From NCBI GenBank assembly GCA_965603115.1, contig CBFDBT010000047.1, positions 1-14,700 on the forward strand: a DNA stretch of 14,700 bases, written 5' to 3'. Position 1 is the stretch's first letter. Every line of letters begins with the position of its first letter. This document shows positions 7,282 through 14,259 of this stretch, one piece after another. A model generated the notes under the pieces. It had not been told where the DNA came from. It made no database searches and worked only from the letters and a program-made list of their open reading frames with translations. This stretch comes from CBFDBT01 sp965603115. Its GTDB lineage: Bacteria > Pseudomonadota > Alphaproteobacteria > Sphingomonadales > Kordiimonadaceae. The position numbers and the translations under genes are program-made.

Positions 7282-7331
7282 TATATCAATGAGTTAAGGT
7301 GATTTTATTAAAATGTGTACAATTCTCCCCA
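7282..7331 (+). repeat. 50-bp direct repeat, right copy
   Basis: Partner of 5591-5640 in the same orientation. It is followed directly by GCGGCACCA, whereas the left copy is followed by TCGTTGATGG. A ten-base match to the latter (CCATCGTTGA) occurs further right, at ~7409. Confidence 0.8.
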
Positions 7332-7436
7332 GCGGCACCAGACTTATTAGATAATGATTGATTCTCAGGTAGTTATAACTTTGATGTGCAGGCAAGCAAC
7401 TGACCGCTCCATCGTTGAGTGTAATCCATTGGCACC

Positions 7437-7461
7437 AAAAGTGGATTATTTGACACTTTTT
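7437..7461 (+). repeat. 25-bp palindromic repeat, copy C
   Basis: Exact consensus copy; arms 7437-7443 and 7454-7460. It overlaps by one base a GGCACCA heptamer (7431-7437), so the two repeat types are joined here. Confidence 0.85.
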
Positions 7462-7646
7462 AAAGATTGAAAATCAATATTTAGCTATAAAATCACACAA
7501 CACTCTGTGGTAAATTGCATGGGTGGTTTGACTATAATTTGAACGACTACCTTGTTATTTCTCTTTACCTCCCCATATATCATAAAGTCATCATTCCTGA
7601 TTACTGTTAGCGGCAGATTATTGCCGCACCTATGAAAGGACATTCT

Positions 7647-7769
7647 ATGTCCTACAAAGACCTCTCCAAAGCCTCCACTTCGTCAAACTCTAACAAACCG
7701 ACTGAAAATAATCCTGATACATTTATAGGCCCAGTACCTGCTAAAGAGCCCAAAAAGAACATACCTTAA
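7647..7769 (+). CDS. Small hydrophilic protein (40 aa)
   Basis: A short reading frame, MSYKDLSKASTSSNSN... to ...KKNIP. The Shine-Dalgarno-like GAAAGGA at 7634-7640 is correctly spaced from the ATG. The product is rich in Ser, Asn, Lys and Pro, without hydrophobic segments, and is probably disordered. It stands alone between the repeat region and the carboxyethylornithine-synthase-like gene. The ribosome site and biased composition favour a real gene; no family is assigned. Confidence 0.5.
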   Translation: MSYKDLSKASTSSNSNKPTENNPDTFIGPVPAKEPKKNIP

Positions 7770-7954
7770 GTTGATCTATTGAAGGTGTGGTGCCCCCTCA
7801 TAGTATCTTATCTTGAGAGTATATTAGCTCGGTTTGGAAGCGCTCAAATGGGCACTTAACTGTTGAGCTCATTTACCTAAAAAATCTATTTGTTGTAATA
7901 TGGCCGATTAAGGCTAAGCGCATTCACACGCCTATAAATCAAAAAGGAACTATC

Positions 7955-9100
7955 ATGGACAAATTGACTTGGGGTGTTATTGGAACATCTAAGAAGGCCG
8001 ATGAAAAACGCGTTCCAGTTCATCCAGATCATTTATCGCGAATACCTGTTGAATATCGCAAACAGTTGATTTTTGAAGAAGGATATGGCGCTCCTTTTGG
8101 CATTTCTGATGATGAAATCTCTGCCTTAACAGGTGGCATTGCGTCGCGCCATGAATTGCTGGCGGAGGTTGGGAATGTGGTCATAGCAAAACCCACGTTG
8201 GCAGATCTCGAGGATACTCGTATGGGAGGAACCTTGTGGGGTTATCCTCACTGTGCGCAGCAGCGGGCGATCACTCAGGCTGCTATTGACCGTAAGCTCA
8301 CCCTTGTTGCCTTTGAAGATATGTTTGTATGGAATTCTGCAGGCCAAATGGGGCGCCATACATTTTATAAGAATAATGAATTGGCTGGTTACTGCGCCGT
8401 ATTACATGCGCTTAGCCTGAAAGGGATTGATGGGCCCTATGGTAACCAGCGCAAAGTGACTATATTTGGATTTGGTGCGGTTAGTCGCGGAGCAATATAC
8501 GCGCTGAAGGCTCATGGGTTCAGAGATATTACTATTTACATTCAACGCCCGGATAATGAAGTGAGAGAAGAAGTGCTGGATTGTCATTATTCTCGTGTCC
8601 GTAACGGTGGCAAAGGCGAGCCACGCATGCTGGTAGTTGAGCATGATGGTAGTGAGCGGGCTATGTTAGATATGATTGCCGAGTCAGACATTATCATAAA
8701 TGGAAAGTTTCAGGACCCAGATCACCCCATTAATTTCGTAACCGAAGCAGAGAAAGATTGCTTGAAACTAGGTTGTTTGATCATTGATGTTAGCTGTGAT
8801 GAAGGGATGGGGTTTTATTTTGCTAAGCCAACCACATTCAAGAACCCCATGTTTAAAGTGGGTAAGACAGACTATTATGCCGTGGATCATACGCCAAGCT
8901 ACCTATGGGAAAGCGCTTCACGCTCTATATCTGCAGCCCTTATTGATCACTTGCCAGCAATGGTTGATGGTCGAGCTAGTTGGCAGAAGAATGAGACGCT
9001 GCGCCGCGCAGTGAATATAGATGCTGGCGTCATCGTGAAACCTAACATTCTATCTTTTCAAAAACGACAGACGGACTACCCACATGCAGCTACCTATTAA
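7955..9100 (+). CDS. N5-(carboxyethyl)ornithine synthase-like dehydrogenase (AlaDH/PNT family, 381 aa)
   Basis: NAD(P)-dependent enzyme of the alanine dehydrogenase/transhydrogenase fold. The closest match I recall is the family annotated as N5-(carboxyethyl)ornithine synthase, which condenses an amino acid side chain with pyruvate and reduces the imine. The N-terminal half has the family substrate signature: GTSKKADEKRVPVHP (residues 10-24, with R19) and a Lys in VIAKPT (K79), equivalent to the catalytic Arg and Lys of alanine dehydrogenase. The Rossmann nucleotide-binding loop is VTIFGFGAVSRG (168-179; G172, G174). A catalytic-type Asp/His/Tyr region follows near YAVDHTPSYLWES. It is somewhat longer than the ~313-residue Lactococcus enzyme. 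The start has AAAAGGA upstream. The next gene is a broken 2OG-Fe(II) oxygenase only 57 nt away, so both may have belonged to one small-molecule pathway. The exact substrate is uncertain; family assignment is firm. Confidence 0.75.
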   Translation: MDKLTWGVIGTSKKADEKRVPVHPDHLSRIPVEYRKQLIFEEGYGAPFGISDDEISALTGGIASRHELLAEVGNVVIAKPTLADLEDTRMGGTLWGYPHCAQQRAITQAAIDRKLTLVAFEDMFVWNSAGQMGRHTFYKNNELAGYCAVLHALSLKGIDGPYGNQRKVTIFGFGAVSRGAIYALKAHGFRDITIYIQRPDNEVREEVLDCHYSRVRNGGKGEPRMLVVEHDGSERAMLDMIAESDIIINGKFQDPDHPINFVTEAEKDCLKLGCLIIDVSCDEGMGFYFAKPTTFKNPMFKVGKTDYYAVDHTPSYLWESASRSISAALIDHLPAMVDGRASWQKNETLRRAVNIDAGVIVKPNILSFQKRQTDYPHAATY

Positions 9101-9156
9101 ACGGACTGGTTCCTAATTAGGTAGTAAAAACTAGTAAGTCGACACGAAGGTATCGT

Positions 9157-9609
9157 ATGTCTCAATTATCCCCTTATAGTATATCGGCTTTTCTTTCGCC
9201 AGAAGAATGCGCGTCTATTCGGGATCACACACACAAGACTCAAATGAATGCTGGGAAGATATCTGGCGCAAATCTGGAACAATCCATTCGTTCAGTCCAA
9301 ACTCTATGGTTGGATGACGACACCTCACCATGGTTAACCAAGCGCTTGATACAGAAAATTTCTTAAATTGCACATGGCGAGTTTTTGTTCAATATCACGG
9401 GCCTTGATGAAGGCATCCAACTATTGATATATCAAGGCGAGGGTCAGAATAGGCCTACTGACTTCTATGATTGGCACATGGATATTGGTCATTCAGGCAG
9501 CTCCACACCCAAACTCCGAAGCCATTTACCCACCGTGTGGCGCACCATTCTGGCATCCCAGTCCTTGCTTGCAAGTGTGGATTGCATTATTGCACAAATA
9601 TTCAAATAA
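9157..9609 (+). pseudogene. Broken 2OG-Fe(II) oxygenase (in-frame stop, truncated C-terminus)
   Basis: The first 69 codons read as the start of a prolyl-hydroxylase-like 2OG-Fe(II) oxygenase (FLSPEECASIRDHTH ... SVQTLWLDDD). A TAA at 9364-9366 then interrupts. The same frame continues beyond it with clear family sequence: HGEFLFNITG, LLIYQGEG, and DWHMDIGHSG holding the first two iron ligands of the HxD...H triad (H107, D109, counting through the stop). After KLRS (about 9519) the sequence changes to unrelated residues and stops at 9609, so the distal His and the 2OG-binding Arg are missing. Two independent lesions, a nonsense codon and a C-terminal deletion or replacement, make activity very unlikely. 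An AAGG ribosome site precedes the ATG. Confidence 0.8.
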
Positions 9610-9735
9610 TTGACCGAATAGTCAGACTGTTAGTAAAGCTTTAACCAATTCAGCTTATAGCTTTAATTCTAAATATGGTGGGGGCTGAGTGAATATTAAA
9701 ATGATATATATTTTACATTTAAGGATTGAGACACC

Positions 9736-11553
9736 ATGCTTGACCAAAACGCCCTTCAGGGACAAAGTAAATTCAAATTTAGCAATCTGAAAACACAGAC
9801 CAAAATTCTTATTGGTGCGAGTTCACCATTGGTTTTACTCGTTATTCTGGCTGTCATCGTTATCATGAATTTAACCAAGATTGATAATACCAACAAAATG
9901 GTGGATCACACCTATAATGTGCTTGGAAAAGCTACGGCTATTATCGCCTCAGCGGTTGATATGGAAACGGGCATGCGTGGTTTTCTGCTCGCTGGTAAAG
10001 AAGAGTTTCTTGACCCCTATAAGGGTGGCGAAAAAACCTTTTATGCGGGACTTGCCGACCTCCAGAAAACTGTGAGTGATAATCCGCCACAGGTTGCGCG
10101 CCTGCAAAAGGTTATCGATACAATCAAAGACTGGCAATCGAATGTAACCGAGCCGGCTATCAGCATGCGCCGTCAGGTCGGTAGCACCATGACCATGGAT
10201 GATATCGCAGACCTTGTGGGTGAAGCCCGTGGTAAAAAATATTTCGACGGGTTCCGAGGCCTCATGGCTGAGTTTATAAAGATTGAACAAGACTTGATGG
10301 AGATACGTAAAGCAGAAAATGAAGAGACAGTTAAAACAACTGATATGTTGATTTGGGTTTGTTTGATCCTGGGAATTGTCATTGGTTCTGTAGTCGCCCT
10401 CTATATTGGTCGACTTGTAGCCCGTCCAATTGCTGATATGACAAATACAATGGGTGAGCTCGCTAACGGTAACAACGATGTTGATGTCCCTGGTGTGGGT
10501 CGCTTGGATGAAATTGGTCAGATGGCGGACGCGGTGCAAATCTTTAAAGAGGCCAGTATTGAAAATATTCGTCTCGCTGAAGAGGCGGAGCAGAATCGTT
10601 TGGCTGAAGAAAAAGCGACTGAAGAAAGACGCAAGGAGCGAGAAGAAGCTGATCTGCATGCTGCTAAAGCTGAAGAAGAAGCAAAGGCAGAGAGTGAAGC
10701 AGAACGCCGTCAAGCACAATTGGATCTGGCGGATAATTTCGATTCACGCGTTGGCGGTGTCTTGCAATCCGTTAGTGCTGCCATTGAAGAACTTAGCGTG
10801 ACCTCAGCAAATATGACCGAATCAGCTGAGAAGACCAATGAGGAAGCTGTCAACGCTGCTGAAGCCGCAAAACAGGCTGGTCAGAACGTGCAAATGGTTG
10901 CTAGTGCATCTGAAGAAATGTCATCTTCTGTATCAGAGATTAGTGCGCAGGTAACAGAGGCTGCCAAAATTTCCGATGAAGCTTTAGCTGTATCAAGTAA
11001 TGCTGCTGATGAGGTTGCTAATCTCAATGAGGCTACCGATAAGATCAGTCAAATTGTTATACTCATCAATGATATTGCCGAGCAAACTAACCTACTTGCC
11101 TTGAATGCTACTATTGAAGCCGCCCGAGCAGGAGATGCTGGACGTGGTTTTGCAGTGGTTGCCAGCGAGGTAAAAACTTTAGCTAATCAAACTGCAAATG
11201 CGACCTCTGAAATTGGAATACAGGTAACAGAGTTACAGACTGTGACCGGTGGTGCGGTGAAATCAGTTGGCGAAATTTCGAGTACAATCACAAGGTTGAA
11301 TGAGATTTCGGTGGCGATTGCTGGTGCGGTTGAGGAACAGGCGGCTTCGACCCAGGAAATTAGCCGTAATTCTAGCGAGGCGGCAGATGGGACCAATGCG
11401 GTTGGGCGCAATGTGGAAAGTGTGACAGAAATTGCACATGAAACAGGCGCTGCTGCAAGTCAGGTGACAGCGGCCTCTCAAGAGTTGAGCCAGCAAGCCG
11501 CAACCTTACAGACTGAAGTGAACAATTTCTTGGCTGATATCCGTCAGGATTAA
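9736..11553 (+). CDS. Methyl-accepting chemotaxis protein with CHASE3 sensor domain (605 aa)
   Basis: Inner-membrane chemoreceptor that signals through CheW/CheA to the flagellar motor. Domains in order: transmembrane helix 1 (24-46); periplasmic CHASE3 four-helix domain (~50-195), with the typical ETGMRGFLLAG and a WQSNVTEPA segment; transmembrane helix 2 (204-225); HAMP (~226-278), with RPIADMTNTM and DEIGQMADAVQIFK; a long Glu/Ala/Lys/Arg-rich coiled coil (~278-335); and the methyl-accepting signalling domain. The invariant hairpin tip runs from D446 (DIAEQTNLLALNATIEAARA). The C-terminus lacks a CheR-binding pentapeptide of the NWETF type. The start has AAGGA 11 nt upstream. It is transcribed alone as far as can be seen. 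The ligand is unknown. Confidence 0.95.
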   Translation: MLDQNALQGQSKFKFSNLKTQTKILIGASSPLVLLVILAVIVIMNLTKIDNTNKMVDHTYNVLGKATAIIASAVDMETGMRGFLLAGKEEFLDPYKGGEKTFYAGLADLQKTVSDNPPQVARLQKVIDTIKDWQSNVTEPAISMRRQVGSTMTMDDIADLVGEARGKKYFDGFRGLMAEFIKIEQDLMEIRKAENEETVKTTDMLIWVCLILGIVIGSVVALYIGRLVARPIADMTNTMGELANGNNDVDVPGVGRLDEIGQMADAVQIFKEASIENIRLAEEAEQNRLAEEKATEERRKEREEADLHAAKAEEEAKAESEAERRQAQLDLADNFDSRVGGVLQSVSAAIEELSVTSANMTESAEKTNEEAVNAAEAAKQAGQNVQMVASASEEMSSSVSEISAQVTEAAKISDEALAVSSNAADEVANLNEATDKISQIVILINDIAEQTNLLALNATIEAARAGDAGRGFAVVASEVKTLANQTANATSEIGIQVTELQTVTGGAVKSVGEISSTITRLNEISVAIAGAVEEQAASTQEISRNSSEAADGTNAVGRNVESVTEIAHETGAAASQVTAASQELSQQAATLQTEVNNFLADIRQD

Positions 11554-11646
11554 GGAAAATTCTATGGAAGTGCTGACTTCAGTGTTGGCCTTCCTTGAAT
11601 TCACTTCAGTGTTCAAATTTATTTTCAATATATGAAAGACATTATT
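11554..11646 (+). other. Short intergenic region with small repeats, chemoreceptor to porin
   Basis: It holds a GAAGT-GCTG-ACTTC hairpin (11567-11580) and a direct repeat ACTTCAGTGTT (11576-11586 and 11603-11613, 27-nt period). No T-run follows the hairpin, so a terminator is not supported. The repeat could be a regulator site ahead of the porin. Confidence 0.35.
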
Positions 11647-12774
11647 ATGACTTACTCATACGCCAAATCTATGTGCTTTGCCTCATCTTTTCTTTTTGGT
11701 CTAACCAGCACAGCAGGGGCTGATTCTTTGACTGATAAGGGTTTTGACTTTGGAGCGTCTTATGAAGCGGGTTTCCAGCTGCCTCCAATGGGAAGCGATG
11801 CGGGCGGTTCTTCGAAACAACGCCTAACGCTCAATTTAGCAATTGATATGGAAAAGCTGTTAGACGTTAAGAACGGTTCGTTTTTTGCGCAATATCAAAA
11901 CCATAATGGTGAACATGCACGTGAAAATATTTTTGATATTCAGCAATTTGATGGGCTTGATGATCCGGAATATAACCGTATTCATATGCTATGGTACCAG
12001 CATAAATTTATTGATGGAAAACTCAGAATTAAAGTTGGAAAGGTTGAGCCAAAAAGTGAATTTTTTGCCCCTGAAAACGCCAGAAACCACTTGGGCTTTT
12101 CCACCGAGCGCAGTCCAACGATTATCGCTCAGGGTCCACCGTCTATGAGCTTTAATGCTTTTTATACACCATCAGACAGGTTTTCATTTGCCTTGGGTAT
12201 CTATGATGCAAGCTGGAATCAGGGCCGCGATGAAAATAACTTCAAACTCCATAATTTATTTAAGGCGAGTGATTTGGCTATTTTCCTTGAAGGGCGCTAT
12301 AACTGGAGCAGTGGTATAAATGATTTGCCCGGTAGTATGAAAGTTGGTGCCTGGCGTTTGGATGGTGATGTAACTGGTTTTGATGGTGCTGTCACATCTG
12401 GTACTGACGGCTACTATATTGTTTATGACCAAACAATAACAAGTAACGGCATTGGTATGTACGCGCAGCTTGGGTTTGCTGATAAAAAGATTAGCCCGCT
12501 TTCTCGCCATATTGGCTTTGGTATGCAATGGAAAGGGCCTTTTTCCAGTCGCGTCAAGGATATTTTTGGCATGGGCGTGTCGAGTGTGAAATTTAGTGAT
12601 GTCGATGGTGCACCCTTTATCAAGGGCTCTGAAACGGCCTATGAGCTGTTCTATAAAGCGCCTATTACAAACTATTTTACAGTACAGGGTGACATTCAGG
12701 CGATTAATAACCCCGGTGGATTGAACGCAGAAAATGTTGTCGTTTCCACTCTTCGTGCGACTGTTGCTTTTTAA
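11647..12774 (+). CDS. Carbohydrate-selective porin, OprB-like (375 aa)
   Basis: Outer-membrane beta-barrel thought to pass sugars or other small solutes. The signal peptide runs MTYSYAKSMCFASSFLFG... with cleavage after AGA before DSLTDKG. The mature part is made of alternating strands rich in Gly, Tyr, Phe and Trp. It has OprB-type features: YQHKFIDGKLRIKVGKVEP, then a FFAPENARNHLGFS-like segment, FALGIYDA, and GSMKVGAWRLDG. It ends with ...STLRATVAF, a terminal Phe as needed for barrel assembly. I placed the start at the ATG at 11647 because it gives a clean signal peptide and has a GAAAGA-type site upstream. The ATG at 11632 adds five residues. No partner transporter is visible nearby. 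Confidence 0.8.
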   Translation: MTYSYAKSMCFASSFLFGLTSTAGADSLTDKGFDFGASYEAGFQLPPMGSDAGGSSKQRLTLNLAIDMEKLLDVKNGSFFAQYQNHNGEHARENIFDIQQFDGLDDPEYNRIHMLWYQHKFIDGKLRIKVGKVEPKSEFFAPENARNHLGFSTERSPTIIAQGPPSMSFNAFYTPSDRFSFALGIYDASWNQGRDENNFKLHNLFKASDLAIFLEGRYNWSSGINDLPGSMKVGAWRLDGDVTGFDGAVTSGTDGYYIVYDQTITSNGIGMYAQLGFADKKISPLSRHIGFGMQWKGPFSSRVKDIFGMGVSSVKFSDVDGAPFIKGSETAYELFYKAPITNYFTVQGDIQAINNPGGLNAENVVVSTLRATVAF

Positions 12775-12927
12775 AGGCAACCTCTAGGCATATGCAAGTA
12801 TATGAGATCCCTCGTGTAAATTGATTACAAGACGGGTCTTGCTATTGCGATTTGTGAAAAGGATTACTTGGGCTTGTCACGAGGTGAGTATTTATCTTTT
12901 TCAGATGATATGGCTATTTAAAACTAG

Positions 12928-12952
12928 AAAAGTGGATTATTTGACACTTTCT
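12928..12952 (+). repeat. 25-bp palindromic repeat, copy D
   Basis: Arms AAAAGTG (12928-12934) and CACTTTC (12945-12951, one mismatch), spacer GATTATTTGA identical to copies B and C. Its right flank TATTCCAAGCC resembles that of copy B, so the shared unit is longer than 25 bp in these two copies. Confidence 0.8.
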
Positions 12953-13003
12953 ATTCCAAGCCCCATAGATATCAATTAAGTATTGTATCCCCAGAATTGT
13001 GCC

Positions 13004-13046
13004 CAGAATTCAGAATTCCTTTTCATTGAACTCCAATAGAATTCTG
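13004..13046 (+). repeat. Clustered CAGAATTC motifs forming an inverted repeat
   Basis: CAGAATTC at 13004-13011 and again at 13011-13018, with the inverse GAATTCTG at 13039-13046. A related CCCAGAATT lies just upstream, near 12990. The cluster could be an operator for the DUF3050 gene (start 13105) or a hairpin in its leader. Confidence 0.4.
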
Positions 13047-13104
13047 TGCTAATAAAGTTAAAAAGTTAATATGACAAGCCCGCGAAGAGTGAAGTTTATC
13101 TGAT

Positions 13105-13875
13105 ATGCCAAAAGTAATTACCTCTAACATTATCTCTTCTTTTAAGAATCGCTTACAAGAGCACCCTATATATAATGCAATTGAAGACGTCAAAGATTTG
13201 CAGTGTTTTATGGAACATCATATATACTCTGTATGGGATTTCATGTCGCTCATAAAATATCTTCAAGCAGAAATTGCCCCAACAAGATATCCATGGGTTC
13301 CTCTTGGAGATGCAAGTATTAGGCGTTTCATAAATGAGCTTGTGTTAGAAGAAGAGTCTGATGAGGCAACCACAGAAGGAGAGTTTTCTAGCCACTTTGA
13401 ACTGTACCTCAAAGCAATGAAAGAAATAGGTGCAGATATTACACCCATTTCAAATTTTATTCAGACAGTTAACAAAGAAGGTATTGATAAAGCTCTCGCT
13501 TTAAAGGAAGTACCATTACCATCCAGTGCTTTCACTTCAACAACTTTTAACTTCATAAATGATAAGAAGCCTCATCAGGTGGCCGCGGCTTTAGCCCTAG
13601 GTAGAGAGCATATAATTCCGTGCATGTTCCGTTCAATTTTAGAGCGTATAGCTGTTTCAGAGCAAGATGCGCCAATTTTTCATTCTTATCTCAATAGGCA
13701 TATTCTTCTGGACGAAGATTTTCATGCCCCACTATCACTAAAGCTTCTTAATAGCTTATGTTATGGAGATGACGATAAGATAAAAGAAGCAGTTAATGCT
13801 GCAAATTTTGCTGTTAATGCTCGTATTGAGTTTTGGGATGGTGTCTTAGAAGCAATCAAATCGAATAAAAAATAA
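13105..13875 (+). CDS. DUF3050 family protein, heme-oxygenase-like fold (256 aa)
   Basis: The sequence matches the DUF3050 pattern: HPIYNAIEDVKDLQCFMEHH near the start (E37, H38, H39), RYPWVPLGD (61-69) and FINELVLEEESDE (75-87). Further on are FSSHFELY (94-101), GREHIIPCMF (G166, E168, H169) and RHILLDEDFH (H199, D203, E204, H207). The family is all-helical with a heme-oxygenase/TenA-like fold. The spread of Glu, Asp and His residues is of the kind that binds iron in the diiron members of that superfamily. Whether it is an oxidase, and on what substrate, is unknown. It is a full-length single gene between repeat copies on both sides. It is more AT-rich than the chemoreceptor and porin before it, so it may be acquired. 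The start lacks a strong Shine-Dalgarno; GAAG-type purines lie upstream. Confidence 0.8.
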   Translation: MPKVITSNIISSFKNRLQEHPIYNAIEDVKDLQCFMEHHIYSVWDFMSLIKYLQAEIAPTRYPWVPLGDASIRRFINELVLEEESDEATTEGEFSSHFELYLKAMKEIGADITPISNFIQTVNKEGIDKALALKEVPLPSSAFTSTTFNFINDKKPHQVAAALALGREHIIPCMFRSILERIAVSEQDAPIFHSYLNRHILLDEDFHAPLSLKLLNSLCYGDDDKIKEAVNAANFAVNARIEFWDGVLEAIKSNKK

Positions 13876-14259
13876 CAATCTAAGAAGCTGTATAACTGAG
13901 ATGTTATTTATTAAATCGACTGTTATATGCGCTTTCCTATAATAGTTCATATGGAGTACAGCGTCATTTTGATCTCTTATTTTGATAAAGATGAAGTTGG
14001 TGCCTGTGCATGCTAGGCTTGCAAACTCGTACACTTTTTGGTCTGAATCACGATGGCTCGACTGGCAGTCTACCAACTTTTAATTACACCCATTGGTAAC
14101 TGGTTTTACGAAACTATACTGCAAATAGTTGATTTAATTGGCACCAGTAAAGTTTTTGTTTTAACTTTTCTTTTTAATTTGATTTACACGGGTTAAATTA
14201 AAATAAATAATTACAACTCACTTGATTTAGTAATTCTACAGTGAAACAGTGAGAGCTAT
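13876..14259 (+). other. Intergenic region with copy 2 of the diverged repeat
   Basis: No convincing gene is present. It contains the ~116-bp repeat copy at 14031-14146, a fourth GGCACCA (14140-14146), and an AT-rich leader before the DUF1538 gene with CAGTGA twice in tandem (near 14240-14252). A 47-codon plus-strand frame at 14053-14196 lies over the repeat but is not supported. Confidence 0.5.
14031..14146 (+). repeat. Diverged ~120-bp repeat, copy 2
   Basis: Homologous to 7135-7261: the same ACACTTTTT start, the same TGGCAG-T-CTACCA near-palindrome (14063-14075) and the same conserved end CAAATAGTTGATTTAATTGGCACCA-like segment, here closing at 14146. Only the right part of the 25-bp palindrome (ACACTTTTT) is present at its left edge. 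Confidence 0.65.

Larger units (their letters stand above)
7040..7646 (+). other. Repeat-rich intergenic region without a supported gene
   Basis: About 600 nt with no credible gene on either strand. It contains copies B and C of the 25-bp palindrome, copy 1 of the ~120-bp repeat, the right 50-bp repeat and three GGCACCA heptamers (7255-7261, 7334-7340, 7431-7437). GGCACCA equals the last seven bases of some tRNA-Leu genes, which would suit scars of islands integrating at a tRNA end. No T-arm-like sequence precedes them, so this remains weak. Confidence 0.6.
12775..13104 (+). other. Intergenic region with repeat copy D and a GAATTC cluster
   Basis: No gene is supported in this stretch. It contains copy D of the 25-bp palindrome and, at 13004-13046, two adjacent CAGAATTC motifs facing one GAATTCTG. 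The ribosome site for the following gene is weak. Confidence 0.5.

Noticed and set aside
5537..7331. Integron cassette array
   Set aside because: No attC-like core sites (GTTRRRY pairs) and no integrase; the flanking 50-bp repeats are direct, not attC palindromes.
7040..7500. CRISPR array suspected because several repeats lie close together
   Set aside because: The repeats are of three different kinds with irregular spacing and no unit-spacer periodicity; no cas genes are present.
9949..10719. 256-codon minus-strand ORF
   Set aside because: It lies wholly within the chemoreceptor gene and is Cys/Phe/Ser-rich low-quality sequence, a shadow of the real coding strand.
11564..11613. Terminator after the chemoreceptor gene
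   Set aside because: The GAAGT/ACTTC hairpin is short and not followed by a T-run.
13846..14076. 76-codon ORF on the minus strand after the DUF3050 gene
   Set aside because: It overlaps the DUF3050 end and the repeat, has no convincing ribosome site and no protein-like pattern.
14053..14196. 47-codon hydrophobic ORF on the plus strand
   Set aside because: It lies over the diverged repeat, has no ribosome site, and the homologous copy at 7135-7261 does not keep the frame.
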